Shown here: positions 9,650 to 23,510 of the stretch, one piece after another
How the letters are laid out: each line of letters begins with the position of its first letter
How positions within the stretch are numbered: the stretch's first letter is position 1
Source: Cenococcum geophilum 1.58
Taxonomy: Eukaryota > Ascomycota > Dothideomycetes > Gloniales > Gloniaceae
Assembly (NCBI GenBank): GCA_001692895.1
Contig: KV748207.1
Span: 806,001-870,000 of the forward strand
Length of the DNA: 64,000 nucleotides
Reading direction: 5' to 3'
Position numbers and translations under genes: made by a program
The notes under the pieces: model-generated
What the model was told of the DNA's origin: nothing
Databases searched by the model: none
What the model saw: the letters and a program-made list of their open reading frames with translations, nothing else

Positions 9650-12600
9650 ATGCCAAGAAACACAGCAGCCGGTAAAGCAGCCGTAGGACCCTTAACTACC
9701 TCCGATAGTAAAACAGTAACTAACTTAAACCCCTAGGTGGAGCTTATAGCAGCTAATGCCGAAATTAAACGACTTTAAGAGCTACTTAAAGCTAAAGACC
9801 CCCCTATACCTAGTAATAAGTTATTAGACACCTAGAGACTTGCTATAGTCCTTAAGGCCCTAGCCTAGCGTATAGTATCTATATTGTTGCGGTCAGCGAA
9901 GGTTACGGACCCCCTATTACTTATAGATGGAACTAACCCTATATTTAATAACTAGAAGCTTTAACTATAGGATAAGCTTAAAGTTAATGCGGACTACTTC
10001 CCTACTACTTAAGCTAAGATGGTCTACGTCTTCGGCCGTACTAGTGAAGACGTATAGACGTACCTGCGTCCGCGATACGCCTAGGACTTAGTAGATCCCT
10101 TCCTCTCTGGAGACGAGATAATTGACTACTTATCGTCTATTTATAAGGACCCCTTTAAGGTATATAACGCCTACCTTAATTATAAGGGTCTAAATATGAA
10201 AACGACCGAAACCTTCTTAACCTTCTAGACCCGCTTCCTGCACCTAGCTGGCTAGGCCCGAATTCCCTAGGAAGATCTGCTGCTAGACCTATTTAATAAG
10301 CTTACCCTAGACCTGCAACAAGCTGTATTGCTAGTCTTTACTACCGTAAAGACGCTAAAGGAACTTGCGGACTAGTGCTTAGCTATTAACTAAGGCCTTT
10401 AGCGAATTAAGGTACGTGCTAAGAGGTATAAAGCTAGAAACCCTCCTAACTAGACTATAAGCACTGTAAGAATAATATGTAGTGCTTCGGCACAATTGGT
10501 TAACCCTATAGTACCGGTTATACAGCCCGCCGTTAACCTAGCAGCTAGCTGCGTAGCTAGTCCCGCTACGGGTTTAGAGTATACCTGGCTAATATATAGC
10601 AACCCCTATAGACAGGCCCTTAGTAATTAAGGAGCTTACTTCTTATATGGCTAGAAGAACTACTTTGCTAAGGATTACCTAATAAATATAAAAGTAGGCG
10701 AGGTTCTATTAATCTAGGAGGATAGCGCGGAGTTAGAAAAAGAGGAACCCTAAAGAAAGACTCCTCTCTAGGGTTAAAAGGGATTGATATGTTATATATT
10801 AATCTGGGTCAGCTAGTTAGTGGAAAAAGCTACACTATCCCTTATACTTTATTCCGCAATAGATATTAAGTTTTAACCTCTGTGTTAGCTAACTCTAGAG
10901 TAAATGCCTTTGCCCTAATAGATACCTAGTATACCGTAAAGCTAGCTAACCTTTTAAATATACCCCTTAAAGAACTGCCTAAACCAATTCCTATTCGCGG
11001 GTATAACGGACGGATAGGGCTACCTATTAAGACTATCTTGCGGATTTACCTCCGCGTTAACGGACGAAGGTAGTATAACGTCCCCTTTCTTATTATAGAC
11101 TTAGGAAGTCACAATATAATCTTAGGGAGAAAATGGCTAGCCTATTTAGGCTTATAGCTCAATATACGGAACAGACGGCTTATCTAGCCTAAAACCTTAC
11201 CCCTAACCCCTTCCTTTATAAAAGAAATTAGCATTATAATGGAAAACCTTATACGGCCCTAGATTAATACTATTTACTAGGCCGACGCTATACGTAGAGA
11301 CTAGGCCTTTAAGAAGGATATATAGCTTAACCTATAATAGATCCGTATACTACGCCGCCCCTAGACTACCTATATTACGCCACCCGCACTAAAGACCTAG
11401 GAAGTCGGTAGTAACCTAGCTAAGCCCCCTATAGAGAATCCTATAAAGCTATAAAGGAAAGCTAAGGATATCGGACGCTATACCAAACTAATAGATAGGA
11501 AGGATAACTTGCGGAAAATGGAACGTGAGCTAAGAAAGACTATAAACTCTATACCGCAAAATACGGCTTAACGGAAGTCCGTAAAGAAACCTACGGACCT
11601 CTTACCCGTTAATATCTACTGTATTAGTGCCGTAGGATTCTACCGGAACTTAGTTTAGCCTAACACCGTTGCCTTTACGACTAGCTTGTATAAAATTAAT
11701 TAAATAATTAAGGAAAAAAAAGCGAGCTTAGCGGAAAGGAAAGCGAGCTTATAGATAAGGAGCTAGTAGAATAAAAACTACCCTATTAACACCGTAAATT
11801 TAAGGATGTGTTCTCTAAGGCAGTGTCTAATACGCTTCCGCCGTACTAACCGTATAACTATAAGATTGAGATTAAGCAAGGCAAGTAAAACACCCTTAGC
11901 TTTAGCCCCCTCTACCTATAGTCTATTGCCGAATTATAAGCTATAAAGTAGTACCTTATTAATAACCTAAATAAGGGCTTTATTGAGCCTAGTTAAGCCC
12001 CTTTTAACTCGCCTATTCTCTTTGTCAAAAAGCTAAATAGAGGACTCCGTTTTTATATTAACTACTATAAGCTAAATAACCTAACTCGCAAGGACCGCTA
12101 TTCGCTGCCCCTACTTAATAAGACTCTAGCCCGAATAAGTAGAGCTAAGATCTTTACAAAGCTCGATATCCGCTAGGCCTTCTACTAAATTAGGATAGAC
12201 CCCGGGTCTAAGGATTTTACTATATTTTAAACCCGTTACAGAACGTATAAATATAAAGGACTTCCTTTTAGACTTACTAACGGACTAGCTACGTACTAGC
12301 GGTATATAAACGATGTACTCTTTAACTACCTTAATGACTTCTATACGGCCTACCTAGATAATATTATAATTTACTCTAAGAATAAACTGGAACACAAGGA
12401 GCATGTCTATAAAGTCCTATAACGGCTCTATAAGGCTGGTCTCTAGGCCAATATTAAGAAGTTAGAGTTTAGTATTAAGCGTATAAAGTATCTAGGTTTT
12501 ATTATTAGTATAAATGGAATTAAGGCTAACCTAGAGAAAACGGCCGTAATTAACTAGTAGGCACCCCCATGGACCATAAAGGGGGTATAATTATTTTTAG

Positions 12601-12887
12601 GTTGCTGTAACTTCTACTAACGCTTTATTAAGAACTACAGCAGGATTGCCTGGCCTCTTAACTGTCTTACTAGGAAAGACCAGCCCTTCTATTTTAACGC
12701 TATATATATATAGGCCTTTAATGAGCTTAAAAAACGGCTGGTATCGGCTCCCTTACTTGCCTATTTTAACCCAGAACGGCCCTTAATACTAAAAACTAAT
12801 ACCTTAGATAGCGCGATAGCCAGTGTTTTTTCCTAGAAGTAACTAGACGGAGAATAGCACCCTATTGCATACTATTTAAAGACTATA
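9650..12887 (+). pseudogene. gypsy-A gag, protease, reverse transcriptase and first part of RNase H, decayed
   Basis: Gag starts with ATG at 9650 (MPRNTAAGKAA). Its zinc knuckle near 10635-10680 has Tyr where Cys is expected (YFLYGQKNYFAKDYL), consistent with TGC to TAC changes. A retropepsin-like stretch ending in ILGRKWL lies at about 10850-11140. Reverse transcriptase runs about 11890-12560; the YLDN sequence near 12350 replaces the catalytic YLDD. RNase H begins near 12740 and is cut at 12887 by gypsy-B; it resumes at 25637. Confidence 0.88.
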
Positions 12888-13090
12888 TGTTAGGCCATAG
12901 AGACGCACTAGCCGTAACCGGCTTAGCGCAGGCAAAGCGCAGGCGAGGCGCCTATAAAACGTAGTCACCCCACATTAGAGAACAGCAGAATTTAGTTCTA
13001 TAGTTCTACTTTATTAAGAACCAGAAACTCTTTGCATCCCGCTACTATTATTACGTTACTATATACCCTAAGAACCTTAGCGTCCTAACA
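12888..13090 (+). repeat. 5' LTR of gypsy-B
   Basis: It pairs with 25434-25636. It contains the GC-rich block GGCGAGGCGCCTATAAAACG, whose TATAAAA is a plausible promoter TATA element. Confidence 0.9.
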
Positions 13091-13221
13091 GTACTAAATT
13101 CTCATCCCTTTTTAGGGGTAGTGGCCCAACAACACAGCGGTCTACTAAGGCCACGACTACGTAACGGCAACCCTCTGTCAAGAAGACGACCTATATTTAT
13201 CAACTATATCGCAGCCTATTG

Positions 13222-16200
13222 ACCTAATGGCGAGACGTGGGCGTACTAGCGTAGTGCATACTACTAAGCCTGGGGATCGGCCCTAGGATAATATAGGCGA
13301 ACCTATATCGTCCCAGATAGAACTAGAAGCTACAGATAAAGGAAATATATAGGAAAAAATACAACGGCTAGAAAACAAGAAGCTACAACTCCTAGAGCAA
13401 GGAAAACTATACTTACTTAGGAAAAAGGTGGAAGTGCTAAGACGGCATTAACGCGGCAAGGCGACGTCAACTCCCGTTCTTAACCCAGATCTATAACCTC
13501 AAACTATTCCATTAAAGTACTTAGATGGTAGCTAGATACGTCTAAATCTTAAGCAAAAGGCTACTAATATAATAGGCACTCTGTTAAAACGGGCCGTTAA
13601 AATAGAGAAGATTGCTCTGTATTATAGTAAGACTATATAAAAGCACTAAGACTTCCGCGATAGCTTAAAGCTAGCGTTCCGCCTAGAGCACGACGGCTTC
13701 GCGGATAAGGATACTAAAGTTGCGTTTACTATATAATATATAAAGGGAACTAACCGAACCCTTTAGCTGTAGTATAAAGATAACTACCTAAATATATAGT
13801 TTACCTAAAAGGAGCTAATGGAATTCCTAATTAACTAAATTAAAAGTCCTATTAATTAAGAACTCTATATAGCCCTAATATATATAAGGGCAATATAATA
13901 AACCAATTAACCTATAAACGAGTTTACTACTTACCTAACCTCCTTAAAAGTATAAATTAATCCTCCCTATAATGCAAAGCATCTAATAATATATCTATTC
14001 GCGAAGCTATGGCTAGAGCTACGGCTTACGGTTACTAACTATTAGGAGTTTTTATAAACTTAAGATTAGCTAGTTTCCCTAGCTACCCTATTAAAGGAAA
14101 ACTAGAAGAGCGCAAGCGCCTTATAGGCTAGAAGCAATAGGCGCGCCGCGAACTTAAATATAAAGACTACCCTATTAGGTAACTTAGGGAGAGTAGACTC
14201 TAAAACCACCGCTAGTAACGTAACGGTGGGGTAAAGTAGTACTGCTAGGGGTTTAACCTAACCCAAAGGGAACTACAAAAATTGTGGCAAGCTAGAATAT
14301 TAGTGGCGACAGTGCCCGGAGCTATAATAGTACTAGCCGTAGTCAAGCAGCGTAAACGCCATCTCAACGCTAGAAAAAGGTAGGCGCCCTCGGAGCCCCT
14401 TATACCTATAGGGTGTAAGCTACTACTAGATTATAAGGAAGCTATTACTATCTTAGGAGAAGTCCTATTTAAGTAAATTTAGAAGGAGACCTTAGTAATG
14501 CTTAATCTCGGCGCCGAAGTAAATATAATTAATTAGCAATTCGTAATAGAGTGTAACTTTAAAATACTAGATACAGAATTGGCTACCTACTCCTAGTTAA
14601 ATAAAACTTAGGCATATTACTATAAAGCCTATAAGGTACTATTAAGAATAAAGGACAGCTAGGGCAGAATAAGGGAAGTAACCCTTATCTATTATAGAAT
14701 GGCTAACGCATCCCCTACTATTACCCTAGGTATGCCGGGGTTAAAGAAGGCCCGACTTCTTATTAACTATAAGGCGAAGGCGTGGCAATAGAAGCTAGAC
14801 GGCTCGTCCCTATTGCTATAAACCCCTAAGGGTTTCGCGAAGTCTCTTTAGAGGGAATCTAGGGTCTTCGCCCTAGTAATTGCTAGATTAATACCTAGTA
14901 AATAAGACAACGGCAGCTTACCAGTCTTTTCCCCACAGTTAAAAGAAGCTAGTAATGTCTTCTTATATAAGGAAGCAGGAAAGCTACCCTAACACCACTA
15001 GGGCGACCATGCTATTAACCTAGAAGAGGGACAAGAGGTCCTATATAGACCGCTCTATAACCTCTTAGTTAAGGAGCTAAAGGTACTAAAGGAGTACTTA
15101 GACAACGCCTTAGCTAAAGGCTAAATCTAACCAAGTACTAGTCCCGTAGGGGCACCTATCCTATTTATACCTAAAAAAAATAGAAAGCTGCGGCTCTATA
15201 TAAACTATAAAGGCCTTAACAAGGTAACGATTAAGAATTATCTCGCACTACTATTAATTAGTAAGACCTTAGACCGCTTAGCAGGTTCTAAAATCTTTAC
15301 TAAGTTGGACCTAACGAATGCGTACTACCGCCTTCGTATCCGTCAGGGCAATAAGTAAAAGACGGCGTTCCGCACGCGTTACGGCCACTTTAAGTATTTA
15401 GTTTTACCTTTTAGGCTAACTAATAGACCAGCAACCTTTTAGGGCTATATTAATTGGGCCTTATTAGGACTAGTAGACGTCTTTTATATAGTCTACCTTA
15501 ATAATATTCTAATTTTCTCTAAAAATCCAGAGGAACACTAGTACTACGTACTAGAAGTACTATATAGGTTGCGGTAATATCAACTATATACAAACCTTAA
15601 GAAGTATAGGTTTAGCGTATAAGAGGTTAAGTTCCTAGGATATATTATTAGTCCTAAAGGCGTAGCGATAGATCCTAGCCGGGTAGAAGCCATTACCTAG
15701 TAGGAGAGCCCTTAATCCTATAGGGATGTCCAGGTCTTCCTAAGTTTTGCTAACTTCTATTGCCGGTTTATCTATAAGTACTTTATTATTGCAAAGCCTA
15801 TTACTAATCTCCTTAAGGGAGTAAAGAACGGCCGTAAAGCTAGGCCTCTTAGCTAGCCTAAAGAGGCGGAGTAGGCAATGCGCCGGCTCTGCGACGCCTT
15901 TATAATAGCGCCGCTCCTATAATACTATACGCCGGGCTTACTAACCCAGTTAGAGACTAATACCTCTATATAAGGCCTAGCAGTAATTATATTACAGCTA
16001 TTTAAAGATAGCCTTTAGTATCCAATAGCCTTCTAGTCTAGAAAGCTTTCGCCAGTAAAGCGTAATTATAAGACCTATAATTAGGAGCTACTAGCTATCG
16101 TAAAGGCTTTTAAGCATTAGAGACACTATATTAAGGGGCTATTAAGCCACCTAGAAGTGCTTATAGACTATAATAATCTAAAGGGTTTTATAAAAGTAAA

Positions 16201-17321
16201 AGCCCTTAATAAACGGCAAGCCAGATAGGCTATAGCATTAGCTGCCTATGACTTTGTTATTAAGCATAGGGCGGGAAAAATAAACCCCGCAGACGCGCCG
16301 TCGAGGCGACCCCTAGGCGTAGGGGGTCCGCTAGAAGAAGACACTATACTACTATTACTTTAAAGGACTTTAGAAATATAGGGTTACTAACCTAAAATAA
16401 AAGTCCTATTAGGTGTATAAGAAAGCAAGCCTTCTATAGAGGTATTATTTCTACAGCTATAAGCCAGCAACTTAACGGCGGTACGCCTAGGCTATGTAGC
16501 ATTATAGTTTAACTAGGTAACCTACATGTATACTGTTAAGCAGCGCGTAATAAGGACCTAGGTTAGAGAAGTAAGTACTTAAGAGAGTACTTGCGAGTCC
16601 AGTACGGAAACAGTCGTTAAGCTTATTAAAGGACTTTAGACTAAAGATAACTTTATACTATAAAAACGCAGTAATAGTATAGATACTGTAAGACACCGTT
16701 AACGCGCCCGCTCAAAGCCAGTGTGGTAGTTTAATTCCGCTAGACTACTTTGTTACTATAGGAGGCTATATATACCCCTAGACCCAGCAGTTTATATAGA
16801 ACTCCTATAAATCCACCACAATAATGCCCTAGCTGGGCACTTTAGTAAGAAAAAGACTCTAAATCTACTCTCGCGTAAGTACTACTGGCCTAGTATAAAT
16901 ACGGACATTATAAACTATATCTCTACTTATAATTTATGCCAATATATACATGCGCCTTAATATCGCCCTTATAGCGAGCTTTAAGCGCTGCCTTGCCCGG
17001 ACTAGCTATGGTAGGAGATTATAATAGACTTTATTATAGGCCTACCGCCTAGTAAATAAGGCGATAAGGTATATAACGCAATATATATAATAGTTAACTG
17101 CTATACTAAGATGGCCTTATATCTGCCTATAGTAAAAACTATTACTACAACTAAACTCGCGGATCTCTTTCTTAACGAAGTAGTACGCCGTTTTGGAACC
17201 CCTAGGGGGATTATATCTAATCGCGGCAGTATCTTCACTAGTAAGTTCTAGTTAGAGCTATACTTTACTACGAAGATAAAACGTAGGCTAAGTACGGCCT
17301 TTTACCCACAAATGGACGAGC
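13222..17321 (+). pseudogene. gypsy-B gag-pol up to the integrase core, decayed
   Basis: Gag starts near 13222 (MARRGRTSVV) and ends with a zinc knuckle NCGKLEYQWRQCPEL-like stretch (14280-14320, some stops replaced by Gln or Trp in this reading). A protease-like region follows at about 14490-14700. Reverse transcriptase lies at about 15130-15660, with YLNN near 15490 in place of YLDD. RNase H is at about 15900-16320. The integrase finger HHNNALAGHF lies near 16815. The core is interrupted at 17321, inside the FYPQMDG-type motif, by gypsy-C. Confidence 0.88.
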
Positions 17322-17532
17322 TGTAACGGCGCTATCGCACGTTACCTGCCAAATTCTGCTATATTCTGCCGACCTGCGATTGGCCCGCCTAAAGCTAGCG
17401 CCTTGGCGGCTTACCCTACATATTTGTTTACATTGGTCCTAGCGACCCCTTTTCCTTCTCTTTAGCTTAGTATCTTCGTAATATAGTATTCGTTTAAGCT
17501 TCGGTTTAGAGGCATTTGTTTAAGCCGTGATA
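17322..17532 (+). repeat. 5' LTR of gypsy-C
   Basis: It pairs with 23300-23510; large blocks such as CGCCTTGGCGGCTTACCCTA are identical. It lacks the TGCCGTCACGT motif seen in the copia, A and D LTRs. Confidence 0.9.
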
Positions 17533-17762
17533 TTATACTAAGCTCTCCCTACCTTGCCTAGGAAGGCCTTAATAATATCCTACCCTAAAGAAACTTCGTC
17601 TGTAATAACATATTAACGCGCTATACTTAGACACTAAAACAACTCTATATTGCCTGGGAAGGCCTGGATAATATCCTACCTTATAAGCCAGACAGGACTG
17701 GACCTGTACCCCTGGAATTAAAACTAAAGTATATAATACCGACAAACCTTAGGAAGCTAACG

Positions 17763-20700
17763 ATGGCACCTAAAGCAAGCTTATTTAAGAGAGCTGCCTC
17801 TACCTAAGAGGAACCTGAGATCCAATTAGGATTAGAAATTAAAGATAATAATAATGTCATAGGCATACGCGAGCAGATTCGCGCCCTCGCAGCCAGCCAG
17901 GAAGCCAATCGTCTTAAAGTAAGAAATATATAAGAGACCCTATAAAAGATCCTAGAAAGCCTTGCGGCCCTATAAAATAGCCTAGCTTCCCCTTCTTAAA
18001 GCCCTAGCTGACCTATTCACTCTACTAAATATAATACACTAGGGAGTATAAATATAATAATAAAGCAATTAAAGTCCGTTAAGCTCCCTAACCCCCTACC
18101 ACTATCCGACGGGATAGACCCTACCTTTAAGAATTAGAGGATTTAAGTATAAGGAAAGCTCCGCGTTAACTATAACTATTTCCTTTCTAAAGAAGCTAAA
18201 ATACTCTACCTCTTTAGTTAAACTACTGGGGACGCCCAACGGCACCTTTAAGCTAAGTTTAAGGACGACTTCCCTATCTAATTTATATCTATTAACGAGA
18301 TAATACGGCACCTAGCGGCTATTTATATTAACCCAAATAAAGTATAGGATGCCTATTATAACTATAATTACCTAATAATAAAACCGAACTAACCCTTTGC
18401 TAAATTCTAGACTTAATTCCTATACCTTACAGGAGAAGGCTAGGTTCCCCTTAAGAACTACTGATTAGACCTATATAATAAGCTAATAATCCAGCTATAA
18501 AAAAAGATCGCTATAACCTTAGATAACCTACTAACCTATAAAAAACTCGCAGCTTGTTGCCTATTATTAGACTTAGAACTAAAGCGGATTAACGCCTACC
18601 CTAATTAGCAGAAGCAACTCCGTAATAATTAGAACTTGCTAGCTATACCTATAAAAGCTAGAGCAGGAAGATAAGTTATAACTACTCTTATACTAAAGGC
18701 GGTTATAACTACGCACCGGCGAGCCTTACCCGACTAGCTACGTACCACGCCATTAACTAGTATTCGCCGTAATACTCCGATTAACCCTGCCTTAGCCACG
18801 TGCTTTAACTGTAAAAAGTAAAGTTACTTTATCTTATTTTGCCCGGAGCTAAAGGATATAGGCAATATTAAGGAGATAGAGGAAGGAGAAACGTCCGATA
18901 AGTTAGGAAAAGAAGAACCCTAGGGAAAGACTCCCCCCTAGGGTACCCTATTGATCTTAAAGAGATTAATCTTAGTTAGTTAATGGGTGGAAAGCATTTT
19001 ATAGTTCTATATATAGTATCTTAAAATAGATATAGAGTTAATATAACCGCCCTTATTAACACTGGAGTAAATGGCTTCGCCTTTATAAATACTGCCTATA
19101 TAAATAATGTTGCCAAGTTTTTAAATGCAGAAGCTATCTAACTAGAGAAGCCTGTTTAGGTAAAGGGCTATAACGGCTAAGCCGGTTAGCCCGTTACCCA
19201 CGTCTTAAAGTTATATATCGCTCTTAACGGATAACGCTAATATGGTATCCCCTTTTGCATCCTAGACCTAGGGTCCTATAATATAATCCTTAGACGAAAA
19301 TAGATGTCCTATTTTAATATTTAGTTAAACGTGTAAAAAAGACGGTTTATCTAGCTGGAGGATAGACTAAGGTTGCCCTCCTTTATTAGGGAGATCCGAA
19401 CCAACTGTAAGACACTAGCTATAAGGGGTAACCCTACCTACCAGTAGGATGTCTAGGCCTGTGACCTAGCCTTTACTTAAGAGGACGCCCGCTATAAAGC
19501 TAGAAAGAACTCTATACTAATAAAAATACTCTTCTAAAGCGCTATGTTTAAAGAGGACTCTACGTATAGAAGTAGGACAGATAATAATATAGATAACGTC
19601 TAAATTATACAGATCTAACCGTTATAAAAAAGAACGTATTAATAGGATATAAGGGATAACCTCTGAAAGATGCAATAGGAGCTAAAAGGAGTAATAATAA
19701 CATTAGTACCCTAGAAGTCCCTAAAGTTATATACGCCCCTATTATTAGTTAACCCCCCTACCATAGACATTACCGTAATTAGCGCTATAGCGTTCCACTT
19801 TAATATATACCGGAAGGACAATAAGGTCTTTATAACGAGCCTATATGAGATTAACTAAATTATTAATAATAGAGAGGAAAGGCTAGATAAGGAAACTAAT
19901 AAGGAACTAGTTAAACGCCTTCTTTTTACCATTTATATAGGCTACAAGGATGCATTTTTAAAGGCGGCCTTAGATAAGTTACTCCCCTACCAGACGTATA
20001 ATTATAAGATTTAATTAGAGGCCAATAACTCGCTAGGCTATAGCCCCCTCTACTATTAATTAATAGATAAGCTAAAAGTAATAAAGCAGTACTTAATTAA
20101 TAACCTAGATAAAGGGTTTATTAAGCCAAGTTAAGCCCCTTTTGCTTCCCCTATTCTATTCGTAAAAAAGCCTAATAGAGGCCTTTATTTTTATATTAAC
20201 TATTAAAAGCTAAACGCTATTACTTAAAAGGACTAGTATCCTATTCCTTTAATTAATAAGACCCTTACACGTCTAAGCTAGGTAAAAATCTTTACTAAAC
20301 TTAATATCTGCCAAGCTTTTTACCGAATTAGGATAAACCCTATATCCGAAGATTTAACAACGTTCTATACCCGCTATAGTTCCTATAAATATAAAGTTCT
20401 TCCTTTTAGACTAATAAACGGACCAGCTATGTACTAAAGGTATATAAATAATATTCTTTTTAATTACCTTAACGAATTCTACACGGCATACCTAGACGAC
20501 ATTCTTATATACTTAGACGACGAACTTAAGTATTAAGTTTATGTTAAGAAGGTCCTAGAGAGGCTACGGAACATAGGCTTATAAGTCGATATTAAGAAAT
20601 ACGAGTTTAGGGTAAAACGTATAAAATACCTTGGGTTTATTGTAACTACGGAAGGAATTAAGGTTAACCTTAAGAAGGTAAAGGTAATCCATAACTAGAA

Positions 20701-22985
20701 GCCCCCTTATATAGTAAAAGGAATCTAGTCCTTCCTTAGTTTTTATAATTTCTACCGCTGGTTTATCCGTGACTATAGAATTATAGTAAAACCTCTTGTA
20801 TGACTAACTAGAAAGGATATACCTTTTATTTTTAATAATAGCTATATAGAGGCCTTTAAAGAGGTAAAGGATCGGCTTATTTCTTCTCTAATCCTTTATT
20901 ACTATAACCTAGACCTTAAATTAATGCTAGAAACAGACGCCTCTAATAGGGTTATAGCGGGAATCCTATTATAGTTATATCTAGACGGCGAATAGTACCT
21001 TATAGCTTTCTTCTTAAAGATAATAGACCCAGCTAAGTATAACTATAAAGTATATAACAAAGAAATGCTAGCTATTATTTAATTACTCTCTTAATAGCGC
21101 GCAAAGCTTAAAGGTATAAACTCCCGGATTAAGATATATATAGATTATAAAGCCCTAGAGTACTTTATAACTATAAAGCAGCTTATAGGGCGATAAGCCT
21201 AGTAGGCCGAAATACTTTTTTAATTCTTCTTTACAATTATATATTATTCTAGTAAGTAAAACTCTAAGGCTAATACCCTAACCTAAAGAGAACAAGACGT
21301 AGGACCCTAGGATAAGCTAAAGACCCAATATTAGACGCGCGCCCTCCTTTATTTAGAATAGCTCGACCTACGGATTTTTAAGGAGCTAGACTTCTAGTAA
21401 AACGAGCTAGCACTAATAGAGGAGTCCTTAGATAAGCTAATAAGGCTAATTAACCGCCTCCTAACTGTAAACCGTACGGCTAACGCCTTAAGGGCCCTCC
21501 GCAAATAAGCCGTAAAAGAAGACCCCAATTTTAAGACAGAGGAAGGATTACTCCTATACTAGGAGCGGCTTATAGTCCCTAATATTAATAATCTACGGAC
21601 TAAACTAATCTGTAAAGCTTATTACTAAGTCTCTACGGCATACCCTAGCAAGAATAAGACCCGTAAAATTATTAACTGCCGCTATTACTAGCCAAGAATA
21701 GTTGCGAATATTAATTAATATATACGGAACTGCGAAGACTACTAGAGAGCTATAATCCCACGGGATAAGACCCTAGGACTACTTAAGCTACTCCTAATAC
21801 TAGAGCGCCCTTAGTAGTATATCTTTATAGACTTCTATAAACTACCTAGGGACCGTAATAAATACGATATAGTTATAGTTATAGTTAACCGCTTTAGTAA
21901 ACGCCCGTTCTTAATTCTATATTATAAGAATATTAATGCTAAAGAGGTAGCCTAGCTATATATCTATTACGTTTACTAAATCTACAGACTATTAGATACT
22001 ATTGTGTCTAATTATAGGCTATAGTTTATATCGGCCTTCTAAAATAAGTTTACCTAGATTTTAGGCATTAAGCTAAAGCTTTTTACGGCTTATTACCCCT
22101 AGATAGATAGTTAAACAGAGATTATAAATCAGTACCTGGACTAGAGGCTTAGGCCCTTTATTAACTATTTTTAGAATAACTAGTTTAAACTACTACCCTT
22201 AATAGACTACACGCAAGTAACCCTACCCCATAACTCTACAGGGTTTGCCCCAATTTAGCTAGAAATGGGATACTTACCCCGCATAAGCTTTAACTAAAAA
22301 AGGCTAGAAAAACCCTAAACTATATAAGAGAAGCTATTCTATACTAAGGCCTAATAGTATACTAAACAATTAGAGGAGGCCTAGACGGTAGCCCGCGAGA
22401 ACCTAGAAAAAGCTTAGAGGTTAATAAAACAGTAGGCAAACAAACACCGTTAAGAGCCTAACTTTACCCCTAGCGATATAGTCTGGGTTATAATAAGGAA
22501 TTAGAGGACTAAACAACCCAGCTATAAGCTGGATTACTAGATAGCAGGACCGTATAAGGTTCTTAAAAAGATAGGCAACTTATATAAGATAAAGCTCCTA
22601 GACTTAATTAGGGTTTACCCTATCTTCTTACTAGATAAGTTACGGAAAGCTATAAATAACCTATTACCTAGATAAAAGAACAAGCCTCCCCTACTAGTTT
22701 AAGTAAACGGTAATAATAAATGGGAGGTTAATAAAATACTGGCCTATAAGATAGTACGGGGAGCGCTAAAATACTATATTTAATGGAAGGGCTACAATTC
22801 TAACCCAACCTGGTACCCTACGTAGAACTTTATAGGCTGCCCCTAGAAGCTTAAAGAATTCTATAACTAATACCCTAATGCGCCTGGACCCCTAAAGTAC
22901 CTAAACAAATAGATAGAATGCTAGCATAATAAAGATAATAAGTTACCGGAAGAATATAGGGATAAAAACGCCCCAAAGCCCTAAT
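17763..22985 (+). pseudogene. gypsy-C gag-pol, decayed
   Basis: Gag starts with ATG at 17763 and ends with a zinc knuckle near 18800-18850 (CFNCKK...FCPEL). A protease-like segment lies at about 19000-19330. Reverse transcriptase runs about 20050-20720; its catalytic YLDD is still intact near 20488. RNase H is at about 20900-21300 with YNKEMLAII near 21050. The integrase region is about 21580-22320, and the chromodomain-like tail ends near 22900. Most stops replace Gln or Trp. Confidence 0.88.
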
Positions 22986-23299
22986 ACAGCTATCTGCCAA
23001 ATTCTGCCATATTCTGCTGTTTTCTGCTAGTACCGTAAAATTTCAGATGTCTAGGAACTTCGACCGCCAGTTAAAGTTGTTTAATTAGTCAGATCCGTGC
23101 TAAGACTTTTAGCGGCTACTCTTTCTAGCCTAGTGCTTCTACTTAGCCTACAATCGCCCTTTATACTTAGTTAGGACGGACTCGTATCTCCTTTATCTCC
23201 TTATCTTATATTTTTATAATCCTACGTTTATAAGCCTAGTGCTACCCTATTTTTTCTAACTAAGCCTAAGGGCAGGCTTTCTTTTAAAGAGGGGGGTGA

Positions 23300-23510
23300 T
23301 GTAATGGCGCTATCGTACGTTACCTGCTAAATTTTACTATATTCTGCCGACCTGTGATTGGCCCGCCTAAAGCTAGCGCCTTGGCGGCTTACCCTATATA
23401 TTTGTTTACATTGGTCCTAGCGACCCCTTTTCCTTCTCTTTAGCTTAGTATCTTCGTAATACAGCATTCGTTCAAGCTTCGGTTTAGAGGCATTTATTCA
23501 AGCCGTGACA
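23300..23510 (+). repeat. 3' LTR of gypsy-C
   Basis: It is preceded by the hairpin AAGCCTAAGGGCAGGCTT (23262-23279) and a G-rich tract (about 23286-23297). Differences from the 5' LTR are again mostly transitions. Confidence 0.9.

Larger units (their letters stand above)
17322..23510 (+). mobile_element. Ty3/gypsy retrotransposon C, innermost of the nest
   Basis: This 6.19-kb element has 211-bp LTRs (17322-17532 and 23300-23510) starting TGTAACGGCGC or TGTAATGGCGC and ending GCCGTGATA or GCCGTGACA. The flanking 5-mers are CGAGC and TGGGC, which become identical (CGGGC) if one G-to-A and one C-to-T change are undone. It is inserted in the integrase core of gypsy-B and must be the youngest of the three. 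Confidence 0.92.
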
